Shown: positions 10,495-18,438 of the stretch, in pieces
How positions within the stretch are numbered: the stretch's first letter is position 1
Layout of the letters: every line of letters starts with the position of its first letter
Assembly (NCBI GenBank): GCA_002171155.1
Contig: NHHF01000067.1
Span: 1 to 21,934, forward strand
DNA: 21,934 nt
Reading direction: 5' to 3'
Source: Betaproteobacteria bacterium TMED156
GTDB lineage: Bacteria; Pseudomonadota; Gammaproteobacteria; Burkholderiales; Burkholderiaceae_A
Notes under the pieces: model-generated
The model's database searches: none
Told to the model about the DNA's origin: nothing
Seen by the model: only the letters and a program-made list of their open reading frames with translations
Made by a program: the position numbers and the translations under genes

Positions 10495-11277
10495 ATGCAA
10501 TTTGATATTGTTACCATCTTTCCTGAACTCTTTAAAACATTGACTAAGGTGGGGGTTTTTGGAAAGGCTTATAATAAAGGTATTTTCAAACTTTCATGTT
10601 GGAATCCAAGAGATTTTGTAAATTCTGCACATTCCGAAATTGATGATAGGCCATATGGGGGTGGTCCTGGAATGGTAATGATGGCCCAACCGTTGAGATC
10701 AACTCTTCTTGCTATAAAAAGTACAATAAATAAGAATAGTAAAAATAAAGTGGTTTTATTCTCACCCATAGGGAAAAAGATAGAACAAGACCTCGTGGAG
10801 GAGTTCGTTACTATGGATCATCAAAATATGCAATTCTCTTTAATTTGTGGCAGATATGAAGGTGTTGACCAAAGGTTTGTTGATTTATATGTGGATGAAA
10901 TTTGGAGTTTAGGTGATTTTGTAAATACTGGTGGTGAATTAGCAGCTATGGTTTTCATGGACGCGCTAATTAGAAGATTACCTGAAGCTTTGGGTAACGA
11001 TCAATCCTCTGTCCAAGATTCTTTCATAAATGGTTTGCTTGATCATCCTCAATACAGTCGCCCGGAAATATTTGAATCAATTTCTGTACCAGACGTGCTT
11101 TTATCTGGACATCATGCGAAAATAAAGCTCTGGCGAAGAAGACAGGCATTAAGAACAACTGTAAACTACAGACCGGATCTAATTATCAAAGCCAGAAGTT
11201 CTGGTTTTTTGTCTCAGGACGATGAAGATTGGATTGTTAAATTAGAAAAAAAGAGTTCTAAAGAGGATGAAAGATGA
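10495..11277 (+). CDS. trmD: tRNA (guanine-37-N1)-methyltransferase TrmD
   Basis: A 260-residue SPOUT enzyme that makes m1G37 in tRNAs with G36G37 (Leu, Pro, Arg), preventing +1 frameshifting. The homodimeric trefoil knot is evident: [13 protein letters not shown] start, [26 protein letters not shown], and [15 protein letters not shown]. The C-terminal tRNA-binding part has [13 protein letters not shown] and [20 protein letters not shown]. Its stop overlaps the rplS start in an ATGA (11274-11277), indicating translational coupling. The tRNA-Leu(CAG) in this window, with G36 and a G after the anticodon, is a direct substrate by the known rule. All key motifs are intact. Confidence 0.97.
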   Translation: MQFDIVTIFPELFKTLTKVGVFGKAYNKGIFKLSCWNPRDFVNSAHSEIDDRPYGGGPGMVMMAQPLRSTLLAIKSTINKNSKNKVVLFSPIGKKIEQDLVEEFVTMDHQNMQFSLICGRYEGVDQRFVDLYVDEIWSLGDFVNTGGELAAMVFMDALIRRLPEALGNDQSSVQDSFINGLLDHPQYSRPEIFESISVPDVLLSGHHAKIKLWRRRQALRTTVNYRPDLIIKARSSGFLSQDDEDWIVKLEKKSSKEDER

Positions 11278-11705
11278 ACATAATAAACGAGTTAGAGAAA
11301 GAAGAAATTAGTAAATCTTCAAGCAATACACCTGATTTTTCTCCAGGTGATACTCTCAAAGTTAGTGTAAATGTTGTAGAGGGGGAAAGAAAACGGATTC
11401 AAATTTTTGAGGGAATAGTTATTGCCAAAAGAAATAGAGGATTGAATTCTTCTTTCATTGTTAGAAAGATATCATCAGGCGAGGGGGTTGAGAGAACATT
11501 CCAGACTTACTCACCATTAATATCTAAAATTGATGTTATAAGAAGAGGGGATGTTAGGAGAGCAAAATTATTTTACCTCCGAGAACGCTCTGGAAAATCT
11601 GCACGAATCAGGGAGAAGCTACCCAACAGAGGTTCTGAAACACAAAAGGCTAAAGCACCTAAAATAGAAGTTGAGGATAACATGCCCAGTAGCATTAAAT
11701 CGTAA
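11274..11705 (+). CDS. rplS: 50S ribosomal protein L19
   Basis: A 143-residue protein at the 30S-50S interface. The family signature is clear: [59 protein letters not shown], and [20 protein letters not shown]. It is longer than E. coli L19 (115 aa) because of a charged C-terminal tail of about 28 residues (after REKL), which looks disordered. The ATG at 11274 overlaps the trmD stop and has a good Shine-Dalgarno (AGAGGA, 11262-11267). It is the last ribosomal gene of the operon. The next gene starts 36 bases on with no terminator between, so it may be co-transcribed. Confidence 0.97.
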   Translation: MNIINELEKEEISKSSSNTPDFSPGDTLKVSVNVVEGERKRIQIFEGIVIAKRNRGLNSSFIVRKISSGEGVERTFQTYSPLISKIDVIRRGDVRRAKLFYLRERSGKSARIREKLPNRGSETQKAKAPKIEVEDNMPSSIKS

Positions 11706-11740
11706 CTACTGAAAAATGCTAGTTTAATAATACAACAAAA

Positions 11741-12829
11741 ATGCTATTAATAAGTCTTATATTGGCTATATTGCTTGAACGATTTTTCCCTGCACCCTTT
11801 GGGGCCATTGAGGATGTGTTGTCAAATTTTCTGACCACTGTAAAAAATAAACTCAATACTGGGGAGAAATTGACAGCAATTATTTCTTGGTTCTCAGTAA
11901 CCCTTTTATTAGGGTTAATTGGATGGTTATTGTGGTTGCTCTGCAACCTTATACATCCAATTTTATCTCTAGTTTTTTCAATCTTTATTTTGTATTTAAG
12001 TTTCGGTTTCAGTAATTTCATTAATAGGTTCAATAACATCCAAAAATGTTTAAAAAATGGTGATTTGGTAGATGCAAGGAAGCACCTTCAAGACTGGGCA
12101 AATTTTGTAGGTGCTGATCCAGTGGTTTTTTCAACTGCAAAATCCGGAGATTCTCTTTCTGTCACCAGAGAGACTATAAGACTAGGAATTTTAGCTGCTC
12201 AAAGAAACTTATTTGGAGTAATCTTTTGGTATCTAGTATTGCCAGGTCCATTGGGACCAATAATCTACAGGGTGTCTGTCCAAGCAATGAAAGAATGGAA
12301 TGATTATACAAATAACCAGCAAAATCTTAGTGACCAAGAAAACTCCACAAAAAAGACTGAAGACCCTTCTAACACAAAAAAAACAACTGCTGATCCAATT
12401 GATTCTGATAATTTAAGAGATATTCCGGATTTTTTCGGTGAAATTTCAAAGAAGGGTTTTTTTTGGGTAGACTGGGTATCAAGTCGAACTACAGCTTTTA
12501 TTTTCGCGATAGTTGGGAACTTCGAAGATGCAATACAGATGATAAGAGCTAGGTCTGCTATGGTTTCAAAACAAGGCTATGATTCGGAACGCATAATTCT
12601 ATCGGCTGGTGAAGGTGCTATGACTCTTCGACTAACCATACCAGTTGCAACATCTGGATTTGAAGATTTTGAAAATATTAGATCGACAGATTACATAGTG
12701 CCAGATTTAAGAGAAGTTGATGAAAATAGTATGAGGATTCTTACAGGTCTAATATGGAGAGCTCTATTTTTGTGGTTTTTTGTTCTAATGCTTATTACCC
12801 TTGGTTATCTCTCTAATGTTTTGACCTGA
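11741..12829 (+). CDS. CobD/CbiB-family integral membrane protein of unknown role
   Basis: A 362-residue inner-membrane protein of the group often labelled CobD/CbiB (AmpE-like) in Burkholderiales, where it also follows rplS. Membrane segments are likely at about 2-20, 45-68, 71-92, 156-178 and 338-360. Family-like blocks are NGDLVDARKHLQDWA (106-120), ETIRLGILAAQRNLFGVIFW (144-163), LPGPLGPIIYR (167-177) and FAIVGNFEDA (255-264). Residues about 188-230 are a hydrophilic, Asn/Lys/Thr-rich linker. No other cobalamin gene is present, so a role in adenosylcobinamide synthesis is doubtful; true CbiB function is not supported by this context. Its last 17 bases overlap the end of rsgA on the other strand. 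Confidence 0.8.
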   Translation: MLLISLILAILLERFFPAPFGAIEDVLSNFLTTVKNKLNTGEKLTAIISWFSVTLLLGLIGWLLWLLCNLIHPILSLVFSIFILYLSFGFSNFINRFNNIQKCLKNGDLVDARKHLQDWANFVGADPVVFSTAKSGDSLSVTRETIRLGILAAQRNLFGVIFWYLVLPGPLGPIIYRVSVQAMKEWNDYTNNQQNLSDQENSTKKTEDPSNTKKTTADPIDSDNLRDIPDFFGEISKKGFFWVDWVSSRTTAFIFAIVGNFEDAIQMIRARSAMVSKQGYDSERIILSAGEGAMTLRLTIPVATSGFEDFENIRSTDYIVPDLREVDENSMRILTGLIWRALFLWFFVLMLITLGYLSNVLT

Positions 12830-13841
12830 CCATTTTCGAAAGATTAAACCAAATTTTTATCCTAGTTCTCAGGTTTAAGAATCTCAATTTGCTGTTTGGG
12901 TCATTGGATAGCATTGAAAGTAGTTTTTTTATTTGGCAATTTGGTTCAGAACCATGAAAACAATTAGCATATTTACAATCACCATACTTTTCATTAATTA
13001 ACTTCCAATCAGTAAAGACTTCTTTTAAGTCATTCATGTCAAGATGACTAATTCCAAACTTTTCAATTCCTGGAGTATCAATCATCCATGTTTTTTTGTT
13101 TTTTAAGCCTTCGATTTCATAACTCTTGGATGTCGTTGTTGTATGTCTACCAGTGTTTAAACTTTTTGATATGGCCGATACTCTTGAATTAGCATCAGGA
13201 ATAAGTGAGTTAACTATACTACTTTTCCCAGTACCAGATTGACCAACTAAAGCTAAGTTAGTTTCGATTTGATTGTTTTTCACTTTCGATATGAATTTTC
13301 TAAATTCATCCATTCCATTATTTGTTTTGGTGTTACAACTCAATATTCTTGTTTTTAAATCGGAATTGAACTCGTACTGATTTAATTTTTCAGAATCTTT
13401 TTTTTCGTTTTCTAAATTAAATGGTGTTATTAAAGTTAGTATTTCTTTTAATTTTTGGGTTTCATTTTTTAAATCGGTTTTATTAATAATAATTGATGTC
13501 GGAATCTTTTCCTTTTGTGCACTAGCAAGCATACAAATTAGTGTTTCAGATGAAAATAGTGGAACTGGAGAAATCACTATAAAAATGTGGTCAATATTTG
13601 CAACTATTATTTTTTTCTTATGGTTATTTTGTCTGTAAAAAATATTTTTCCTGTTCTTTATCTCCGTTATTAAAACAGTATTTTGTTTTTTTTCTATTTT
13701 TACAAAATCATTCGTGACTATATCCTTTTTTTTTGTTCTAATTAAGCAAGGAGTTTGTTTACTATCCTCATCTATAATAGCTTTATCACCATATGTGCAA
13801 ATTATCCGATAAGTAGATTTGTTCAAATTTTTAATTTTCAA
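12813..13841 (-). CDS. rsgA: Ribosome small-subunit GTPase RsgA
   Basis: A 342-residue circularly permuted GTPase that acts late in 30S maturation, releasing RbfA and testing the decoding centre. The N-terminal OB domain (about 1-75) is followed by G4 NKTD (120-123), G1 GQSGTGKSS (200-208), a Thr-rich switch (GRHTTTT, 231-237) and G3 DTPG (255-258), the permuted order. The zinc knuckle Cys289, Cys294, His296, Cys302 ([14 protein letters not shown]) is intact. The sequence is unusually rich in Lys and Asn and lacks long conserved blocks in the OB part, consistent with AT-rich drift. It is divergent from orn with only 23 bases between starts. In relatives other genes separate rsgA and orn; here they are adjacent. 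Confidence 0.95.
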   Translation of the reverse strand: MKIKNLNKSTYRIICTYGDKAIIDEDSKQTPCLIRTKKKDIVTNDFVKIEKKQNTVLITEIKNRKNIFYRQNNHKKKIIVANIDHIFIVISPVPLFSSETLICMLASAQKEKIPTSIIINKTDLKNETQKLKEILTLITPFNLENEKKDSEKLNQYEFNSDLKTRILSCNTKTNNGMDEFRKFISKVKNNQIETNLALVGQSGTGKSSIVNSLIPDANSRVSAISKSLNTGRHTTTTSKSYEIEGLKNKKTWMIDTPGIEKFGISHLDMNDLKEVFTDWKLINEKYGDCKYANCFHGSEPNCQIKKLLSMLSNDPNSKLRFLNLRTRIKIWFNLSKMVRSKH

Positions 13842-13859
13842 TTAGTTTATTTAACTACA

Positions 13860-13865
13860 ATTATA
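13860..13865 (-). promoter_or_regulatory. Possible -10 box for rsgA
   Basis: On the minus strand TATAAT lies 18 bases upstream of the rsgA ATG and overlaps the first base of the orn start codon. No good -35 box is visible at 16-18 bases, and such hexamers arise by chance in AT-rich DNA, so this is only a candidate. Confidence 0.3.
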
Positions 13866-14437
13866 TGAATATAAAACAACAACTGAGTTGTGTATCAAAT
13901 ATTGACGAAAATTTGATATGGGTTGATATGGAAATGAGTGGTTTAGACCCTCAATTTTGCAGGATTTTAGAGGTTGCAGTTGTAGTTACAGATTCCTCGT
14001 TAATTACAGTTTCTGAGGGAATAGTATTGGCTATCCATCAAAATGAGGACCACTTGGAGACCATGGACGATTGGAACCAAACAACTCATAAAAGAACTGG
14101 TTTAATTGATAGAGTAAAATCTTCAACTATTAATGAAGAAGAGGCTGAGAAAAAAATAATTGAATTTTTGAAACCCATCGCTTCAGCAAATAAGTCTCCA
14201 CTATGTGGAAACTCAGTACACCAAGATCGACGATTCATGAGAAAGTATATGCCAAGTTTTGAGAATTTTTTTCATTATCGTAATCTTGACGTGAGTACAT
14301 TAAAAGAATTATGCAAGAGGTGGAAGCCAGAATTACTAAAAGGCTTTAAAAAAAAAGGCGCCCATACAGCACTAGCTGACATTATAGAGTCTGTTGAAGA
14401 ATTAAAATACTATAGGGATAATTTTCTAAACATTTAG
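13865..14437 (+). CDS. orn: Oligoribonuclease
   Basis: A 190-residue DEDDh 3'-5' exonuclease that degrades the last di- to pentanucleotides, including pGpG from cyclic-di-GMP turnover, and is essential in many proteobacteria. The catalytic set is complete: Asp21 and Glu23 in [10 protein letters not shown], Asp121 in [11 protein letters not shown], His167 and Asp172 in [27 protein letters not shown] is also typical. The ATG at 13865 leaves about 12 residues before the family's usual start, a small N-terminal extension. Its stop overlaps by 4 bases the stop of the glycosyltransferase gene on the other strand. Together with RNase R in the same window it covers the final steps of RNA decay. Confidence 0.97.
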   Translation: MNIKQQLSCVSNIDENLIWVDMEMSGLDPQFCRILEVAVVVTDSSLITVSEGIVLAIHQNEDHLETMDDWNQTTHKRTGLIDRVKSSTINEEEAEKKIIEFLKPIASANKSPLCGNSVHQDRRFMRKYMPSFENFFHYRNLDVSTLKELCKRWKPELLKGFKKKGAHTALADIIESVEELKYYRDNFLNI

Positions 14438-16203
14438 TAAATTTTTTTGTACAACAGAAAGTTTTCCTTTTTTCTAGGGTCTGCTTCCCTATTACCTGAC
14501 CATACCATGTTCCAATTTTTCAAATTTAATGAGTTAGAGGCTTTGAGATTAACAATATTTATGCTTCTGATCATCATGTACTCACAGTCAATTTCTTTTT
14601 CTACTCCGATCTTGTTGATTTTCAATTCTGAATTAGCTAGAACAATTGCTCTTGTTTTTAGGTCGTTATGATTGATTCCTATACAAATTTCAGAAATATT
14701 AGGATGGCTGATCTTGATAACTTTGGTAACCTCTCTGGTAATCTCAGTGAAACCTCTATTGACTTCAAGTGCTGGCCCCCAAAGATTTATTAATAAGACC
14801 CATGTTAAACCTAAACCACCTGCACTTAGAATAACTGGCCTCCATATCATAGGCTCACTAACCCTTATTCTCCATACAATTAGTAAAACCCATGAACAGC
14901 TGACAACAATTCCTAAAATTATTTCTTGTAAGTTAAATTTACCTGAAATATTAGGTGCTGCTTTAATTACATTTTTGTATATGAGATCAGGAGTGCCAGT
15001 ATGAAGTGCAATCCAGTACATCCAAATCATAAAACTTAAAAAGGTAAAAATTGACAAAGCGAAATAGTCTAAAAGATTAGCAACACTTCTTGGTAAAGAT
15101 AGTAATCCAAAAGCAGCCAAGACTGCAAGAGGAACAATCGGTATGAACTTCACTCCTTCAGAAACAAATACTCCACTCAAAGGAAAAAGAGTAAGCATAA
15201 AAAGCAAAATCAAAGGCATTTGAAGATGAGACAACATTATGAATTTTTCTCTGTATGCCTGAATAGCAAATGCAGTTACGATTGGCCATAAGGGCCACCA
15301 TGTCCAAAGCCAAGTTTTTATGAGGAAAAAGGGCTGAAACTTTTCTTGGCTAGTTTGGTATTCAACCCATATTTTAATAAGTGAAATAGATTCAGCCTTA
15401 AACTCAATAAAAAAAAATGGTAAAGATCCCAATAATAAAAAAAACAAAGAATAGGAATGAAAGGTTTTTCCAACTAAATACCAAGGATATGTTCTAAAGC
15501 ATATTATTAAACTTGCGAGATAAGTAAAAATAAATACCCCAATTCCTGAGGAAAAAAGTACCGCAAGTGAAGTAACACCAAAAATTGCTCCAGCCTTTTT
15601 TGGTTTTTCAGGAGCAATAGATAAGGAATAGAATATAGTTGAAAACAATAAAAAATTTAGACCGGTTTTACCAACTTCATGCCAAGGCATGATTAAACCA
15701 AGGCATGAAATTGTTATAAGAACAGAACAATCAGCTATGTTTGAGCTAAACTTTTCAGAAGTGGGCCCAATTCCAAGTGGATCAATTGGTTTTGACTCTC
15801 TACGCAAAGCTAAAGTTTTTGTCCCGATCCATAAAATAGACAGTCCAATTAAGATATAAAAGCTTTGAATTATTCTTGCTAAATCATCAAAATAATTTAT
15901 TGAAATAGGTTCTAATTGTGAGACTTTAAGTAAAAAATTAATACTTAATATTAAAAAAGAAATTGACCATGTAAATAATGGTCCTTCACTTGCAAATATA
16001 CTTCCGTAAAAATTAGGAACAATGCAACTTAAAGAGCTTAAGTAATATGCATCAACACAACTTTTTATTAGTGCTGTTCCAAATAAATCAGTTCCCCTCC
16101 ATGGGCTTCTATCAAATAGACCGAAACCCAAAATTGAGAAAATTATTAAAATAATAAATAGTCTTGGTGTATTTTTTGAGGCACTTGCAACAAGTCCAGG
16201 CAA
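14434..16203 (-). CDS. ArnT-like membrane glycosyltransferase (GT-C fold)
   Basis: A 589-residue inner-membrane protein with about a dozen hydrophobic segments and a soluble C-terminal part of about 90 residues. It resembles the PMT/ArnT-like GT-C enzymes that use polyprenyl-phosphate sugars to decorate lipid A or other envelope molecules. After the first membrane segment (about 14-30) comes [12 protein letters not shown] (31-42), in the place where this group has an acidic catalytic motif (PW..DE). Only one acid, Asp39, remains at that spot. Substrate is unknown and lipid A modification is not shown. The start is TTG at 16201-16203 with GGTGAAG about 10 bases upstream. The frame stays open 32 codons further up, back to TAA at 16300-16302, but without ATG, GTG or TTG. 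Convergent with orn. Confidence 0.7.
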   Translation of the reverse strand: MPGLVASASKNTPRLFIILIIFSILGFGLFDRSPWRGTDLFGTALIKSCVDAYYLSSLSCIVPNFYGSIFASEGPLFTWSISFLILSINFLLKVSQLEPISINYFDDLARIIQSFYILIGLSILWIGTKTLALRRESKPIDPLGIGPTSEKFSSNIADCSVLITISCLGLIMPWHEVGKTGLNFLLFSTIFYSLSIAPEKPKKAGAIFGVTSLAVLFSSGIGVFIFTYLASLIICFRTYPWYLVGKTFHSYSLFFLLLGSLPFFFIEFKAESISLIKIWVEYQTSQEKFQPFFLIKTWLWTWWPLWPIVTAFAIQAYREKFIMLSHLQMPLILLFMLTLFPLSGVFVSEGVKFIPIVPLAVLAAFGLLSLPRSVANLLDYFALSIFTFLSFMIWMYWIALHTGTPDLIYKNVIKAAPNISGKFNLQEIILGIVVSCSWVLLIVWRIRVSEPMIWRPVILSAGGLGLTWVLLINLWGPALEVNRGFTEITREVTKVIKISHPNISEICIGINHNDLKTRAIVLANSELKINKIGVEKEIDCEYMMIRSINIVNLKASNSLNLKNWNMVWSGNREADPRKKENFLLYKKIY

Positions 16204-16310
16204 CGCGCGAACTTCACCAGAAAGGCTTATTAGATGCCTGTGATTAATTCTATTTTTTTTTACAAGCGTTTTAGTAACCCCAATTGATTTAAACTCGAGT
16301 TAAATGTTAT

Positions 16311-16583
16311 TTAAGTACCTTTTTTTGAAAAAGTACCAGTTTTTTTCCCAAACTTTTGTCTGAACTTTTCTACTCGTCCTGCTGTATCAATAATTTTCTG
16401 TGTTCCAGTATAAAAGGGGTGAGACTCTGAGCTAGTATCCAACTTGAAAAGTGGGTATTCTTTTCCATCCTCCCATTTCACTGTTTCTTTAGTTTTGACT
16501 GTTGAACGAGTTACAAAACTGAAATTATTAGAAAGGTCTAAGAAGACCACCTCTCTGTAGTCAGGATGAATTTCATCTTTCAT
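16311..16583 (-). CDS. rpmE2: 50S ribosomal protein L31, type B
   Basis: A 90-residue L31 of the zinc-independent kind. It starts [16 protein letters not shown], lacks the CxxC of type A, and has the type B blocks [18 protein letters not shown] and [13 protein letters not shown]31 bridges the subunits near the 5S rRNA and 30S head. A good ribosome binding site, AAGGAAAG, sits just upstream of the ATG. It lies 72 bases downstream of rho on the same strand, an order common in Burkholderiales. No type A copy is in the window. The gene symbol follows the usual betaproteobacterial naming. Confidence 0.94.
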   Translation of the reverse strand: MKDEIHPDYREVVFLDLSNNFSFVTRSTVKTKETVKWEDGKEYPLFKLDTSSESHPFYTGTQKIIDTAGRVEKFRQKFGKKTGTFSKKGT

Positions 16584-16655
16584 AAACTTTCCTTAATAAC
16601 CGTAATTAATTTAAAAAACACATATATCTAATTATTTGGCAACAAAACTAATTTT

Positions 16656-17918
16656 TCAACCACCCTTTTTCATCAAATCAAAGAATTCTGCATTATTTTT
16701 TGTTTGTCGCATTTTGTCTAGTAAAAATTCAATTGCCTGTATTTCATCCATGTCATGAATGATTTTTCTTAAAATCCAAATCTTCTGCAATAAATCGGGT
16801 TTAATAAGTAATTCTTCTTTTCTAGTTCCAGAACGGTTTATGTTAATTGAAGGATAAACCCTTTTTTCAGCTAATTTCCTCTCGAGATGGACTTCCATAT
16901 TGCCAGTGCCTTTAAATTCTTCATATATAACCTCATCCATCCTGCTGCCAGTTTCAATCAAAGCGGTGGCAATGATTGTCAGCGAGCCTCCCTCTTCAAC
17001 ATTTCTTGCGGCACCAAAGAATCTTTTAGGCCTATGCAAAGCATTTGCATCTACACCGCCAGTAAGTACCTTTCCAGATGTAGGTACAACTGTATTGTAC
17101 GCTCTAGCTAATCTTGTTATGGAGTCTAGCAAAATGACTACGTCTTGTTTATGTTCAACGAGTCTTTTAGCCTTTTCTATAACCATTTCCGCAACTTGAA
17201 CATGACGAGGTGCTGGCTCGTCAAATGTTGATGCTACTACTTCTCCACGAACTGACCTTTGCATTTCGGTTACTTCTTCAGGCCTTTCATCGATAAGAAG
17301 AACAATTAGTTTGATCTCAGGATGATTTGCAGTTATTGAGTGGGCAATATTTTGCATCATTACGGTTTTACCACTTTTAGGTGAGGCAACCAGTAAGCCT
17401 CTTTGTCCTTTACCAACAGGTGCTACCATATCAATAATTCTACCTGTTGTATTTTCCTCGGCACTAATATCTCTTTCAAGGGTGATTTTATCATTAGGGA
17501 ATAGAGGAGTAAGATTTTCAAATAAGATCTTATTTTTTGATGCATCTGGCGGTTGAGAATTTATCTTGTCTACTTTTACAAGGGCAAAGTACCTTTCTCC
17601 TTCTTTAGGCGTTCTTACTTCTCCCTCGATTGCATCACCAGTATGTAAATTAAATCTTCGTATTTGTGAGGGGGACAAATAGATATCATCCGTGCTAGCC
17701 ATATATGAAGCCTCTGGTGATCTTAGAAATCCAAAACCGTCTGGTAACACTTCCAAAACACCGTCTCCAAAAATTTGTTCGCCGGCCTTAGCCTTCCTTT
17801 TAAGAATTGCAAACATTAGCTCTTGCTTTCGAAGTCGACTGGCAGTTTCTATGTCAAGGGACCTTGCTAATTCAACTAGACGAGTAACAGGTAATGTTTT
17901 AAGTTCAGATAAATACAT
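16656..17918 (-). CDS. rho: Transcription termination factor Rho
   Basis: A 420-residue hexameric RNA-dependent ATPase translocase, matching E. coli Rho (419 aa) in length. The N-terminal helical domain (1-45, [15 protein letters not shown]) and OB/cold-shock domain (50-125, [16 protein letters not shown]) bind rut RNA. The ATPase core has Walker A SPKSGKT (179-185), catalytic-Glu region [13 protein letters not shown] (207-219), Walker [17 protein letters not shown]-loop stretch [20 protein letters not shown], and R-loop/arginine-finger region [20 protein letters not shown]. The second residue after the Walker Pro is Ser where E. coli has Ala (PKAGKT), a mild variation. No insertion of the kind seen in some other phyla is present. 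With few strong intrinsic hairpins in this window, Rho may matter greatly here, but that is inference. Confidence 0.98.
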   Translation of the reverse strand: MYLSELKTLPVTRLVELARSLDIETASRLRKQELMFAILKRKAKAGEQIFGDGVLEVLPDGFGFLRSPEASYMASTDDIYLSPSQIRRFNLHTGDAIEGEVRTPKEGERYFALVKVDKINSQPPDASKNKILFENLTPLFPNDKITLERDISAEENTTGRIIDMVAPVGKGQRGLLVASPKSGKTVMMQNIAHSITANHPEIKLIVLLIDERPEEVTEMQRSVRGEVVASTFDEPAPRHVQVAEMVIEKAKRLVEHKQDVVILLDSITRLARAYNTVVPTSGKVLTGGVDANALHRPKRFFGAARNVEEGGSLTIIATALIETGSRMDEVIYEEFKGTGNMEVHLERKLAEKRVYPSININRSGTRKEELLIKPDLLQKIWILRKIIHDMDEIQAIEFLLDKMRQTKNNAEFFDLMKKGG

Positions 17919-18002
17919 TAGATATTGGTAGTAAGTTTAAAAGCTAAGCTCAGCAAAAATTACTATTGAAGATTTTGGTAACAAAAAAATGTTCCTTAAA
18001 AG

Positions 18003-18329
18003 TTAGATATTGCTGTCAATCCAAGCTGTTAGTTGAGATTTTTGGGCTGCTCCAACTTTTTCAGCGACAACTACTCCATTTTTAAAAAGTAACAATGTGG
18101 GAATACCTCTGACACCGTATTTTTCGGGTGTGGAAGGGTTTTCATCGATATTAAGTTTTGCTACAGTTAATTTGCCTGAATAATCTGAGGCAATTTCCTC
18201 TACAATTGGAGATATCGCTTTACATGGACCACACCACTCTGCCCAAAAGTCCAGTAAAACAGGAGAATCAGAATTTAAGACTTCAGTATCAAAAGAATCA
18301 TCTTTAACGGACTTAACCAATTTATTCAT
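18003..18329 (-). CDS. trxA: Thioredoxin
   Basis: A 108-residue classic thioredoxin. The active site WCGPC is at 32-36 (Cys33, Cys36) within [20 protein letters not shown]. The cis-Pro loop is [12 protein letters not shown], and [16 protein letters not shown] forms the last helix. It reduces cytoplasmic disulfides, including ribonucleotide reductase and peroxiredoxins, and is recycled by thioredoxin reductase. It lies 84 bases upstream of rho on the same strand, the order trxA-rho-rpmE, which is common in proteobacteria. It diverges from the AddB-like gene over a 109-base gap that holds a candidate extended -10 promoter and a palindrome. Confidence 0.97.
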   Translation of the reverse strand: MNKLVKSVKDDSFDTEVLNSDSPVLLDFWAEWCGPCKAISPIVEEIASDYSGKLTVAKLNIDENPSTPEKYGVRGIPTLLLFKNGVVVAEKVGAAQKSQLTAWIDSNI

Positions 18330-18356
18330 TTTTTATAAAATTTAATTAGGGATATT

Positions 18357-18371
18357 TGAACAATTTGTTCA
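18357..18371. repeat. 15-base perfect palindrome in the trxA/addB gap
   Basis: TGAACAA-T-TTGTTCA is a perfect inverted repeat of two 7-base arms around one central T. It lies 28 bases ahead of the trxA start and 68 bases ahead of the AddB-like gene. It may be a regulator binding site or chance; the spacing of its GAAC and GTTC half-sites is 5 bases. No factor can be named. Confidence 0.4.
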
Positions 18372-18389
18372 TTGAAGTGTAAAAGTTGA

Positions 18390-18398
18390 AATATAGCA
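18390..18398 (-). promoter_or_regulatory. Candidate extended -10 promoter of trxA
   Basis: On the minus strand TGC precedes TATATT (plus bases 18390-18395), an extended -10 pattern that can work with a poor -35. TTATCA lies 15 bases upstream, so a -35 is only marginal. Transcription would start near 18383, giving a leader of roughly 53 bases that includes the palindrome at 18357-18371. Confidence 0.35.
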
Positions 18399-18438
18399 TA
18401 ACATCATGTTTGATAAGGGTCACGTTCCTTTTTAAAAA

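Noticed and set aside
14447..15004. Plus-strand open frames opposite the glycosyltransferase gene
   Set aside because: They are antisense to a long, well-formed membrane protein gene and show no family features.
16286..16303. Palindrome AACTCGAGTT in the gap after rpmE
   Set aside because: It is perfect for only 10 bases, has no loop or T tract, and sits at the end of a gene where no regulator is expected.
17939..17954. GCTGAGCTTAGC then TTTT on the minus strand between trxA and rho, a possible terminator
   Set aside because: Only about four stem pairs including a G-T can form with a 4-base loop, too weak to call an intrinsic terminator.
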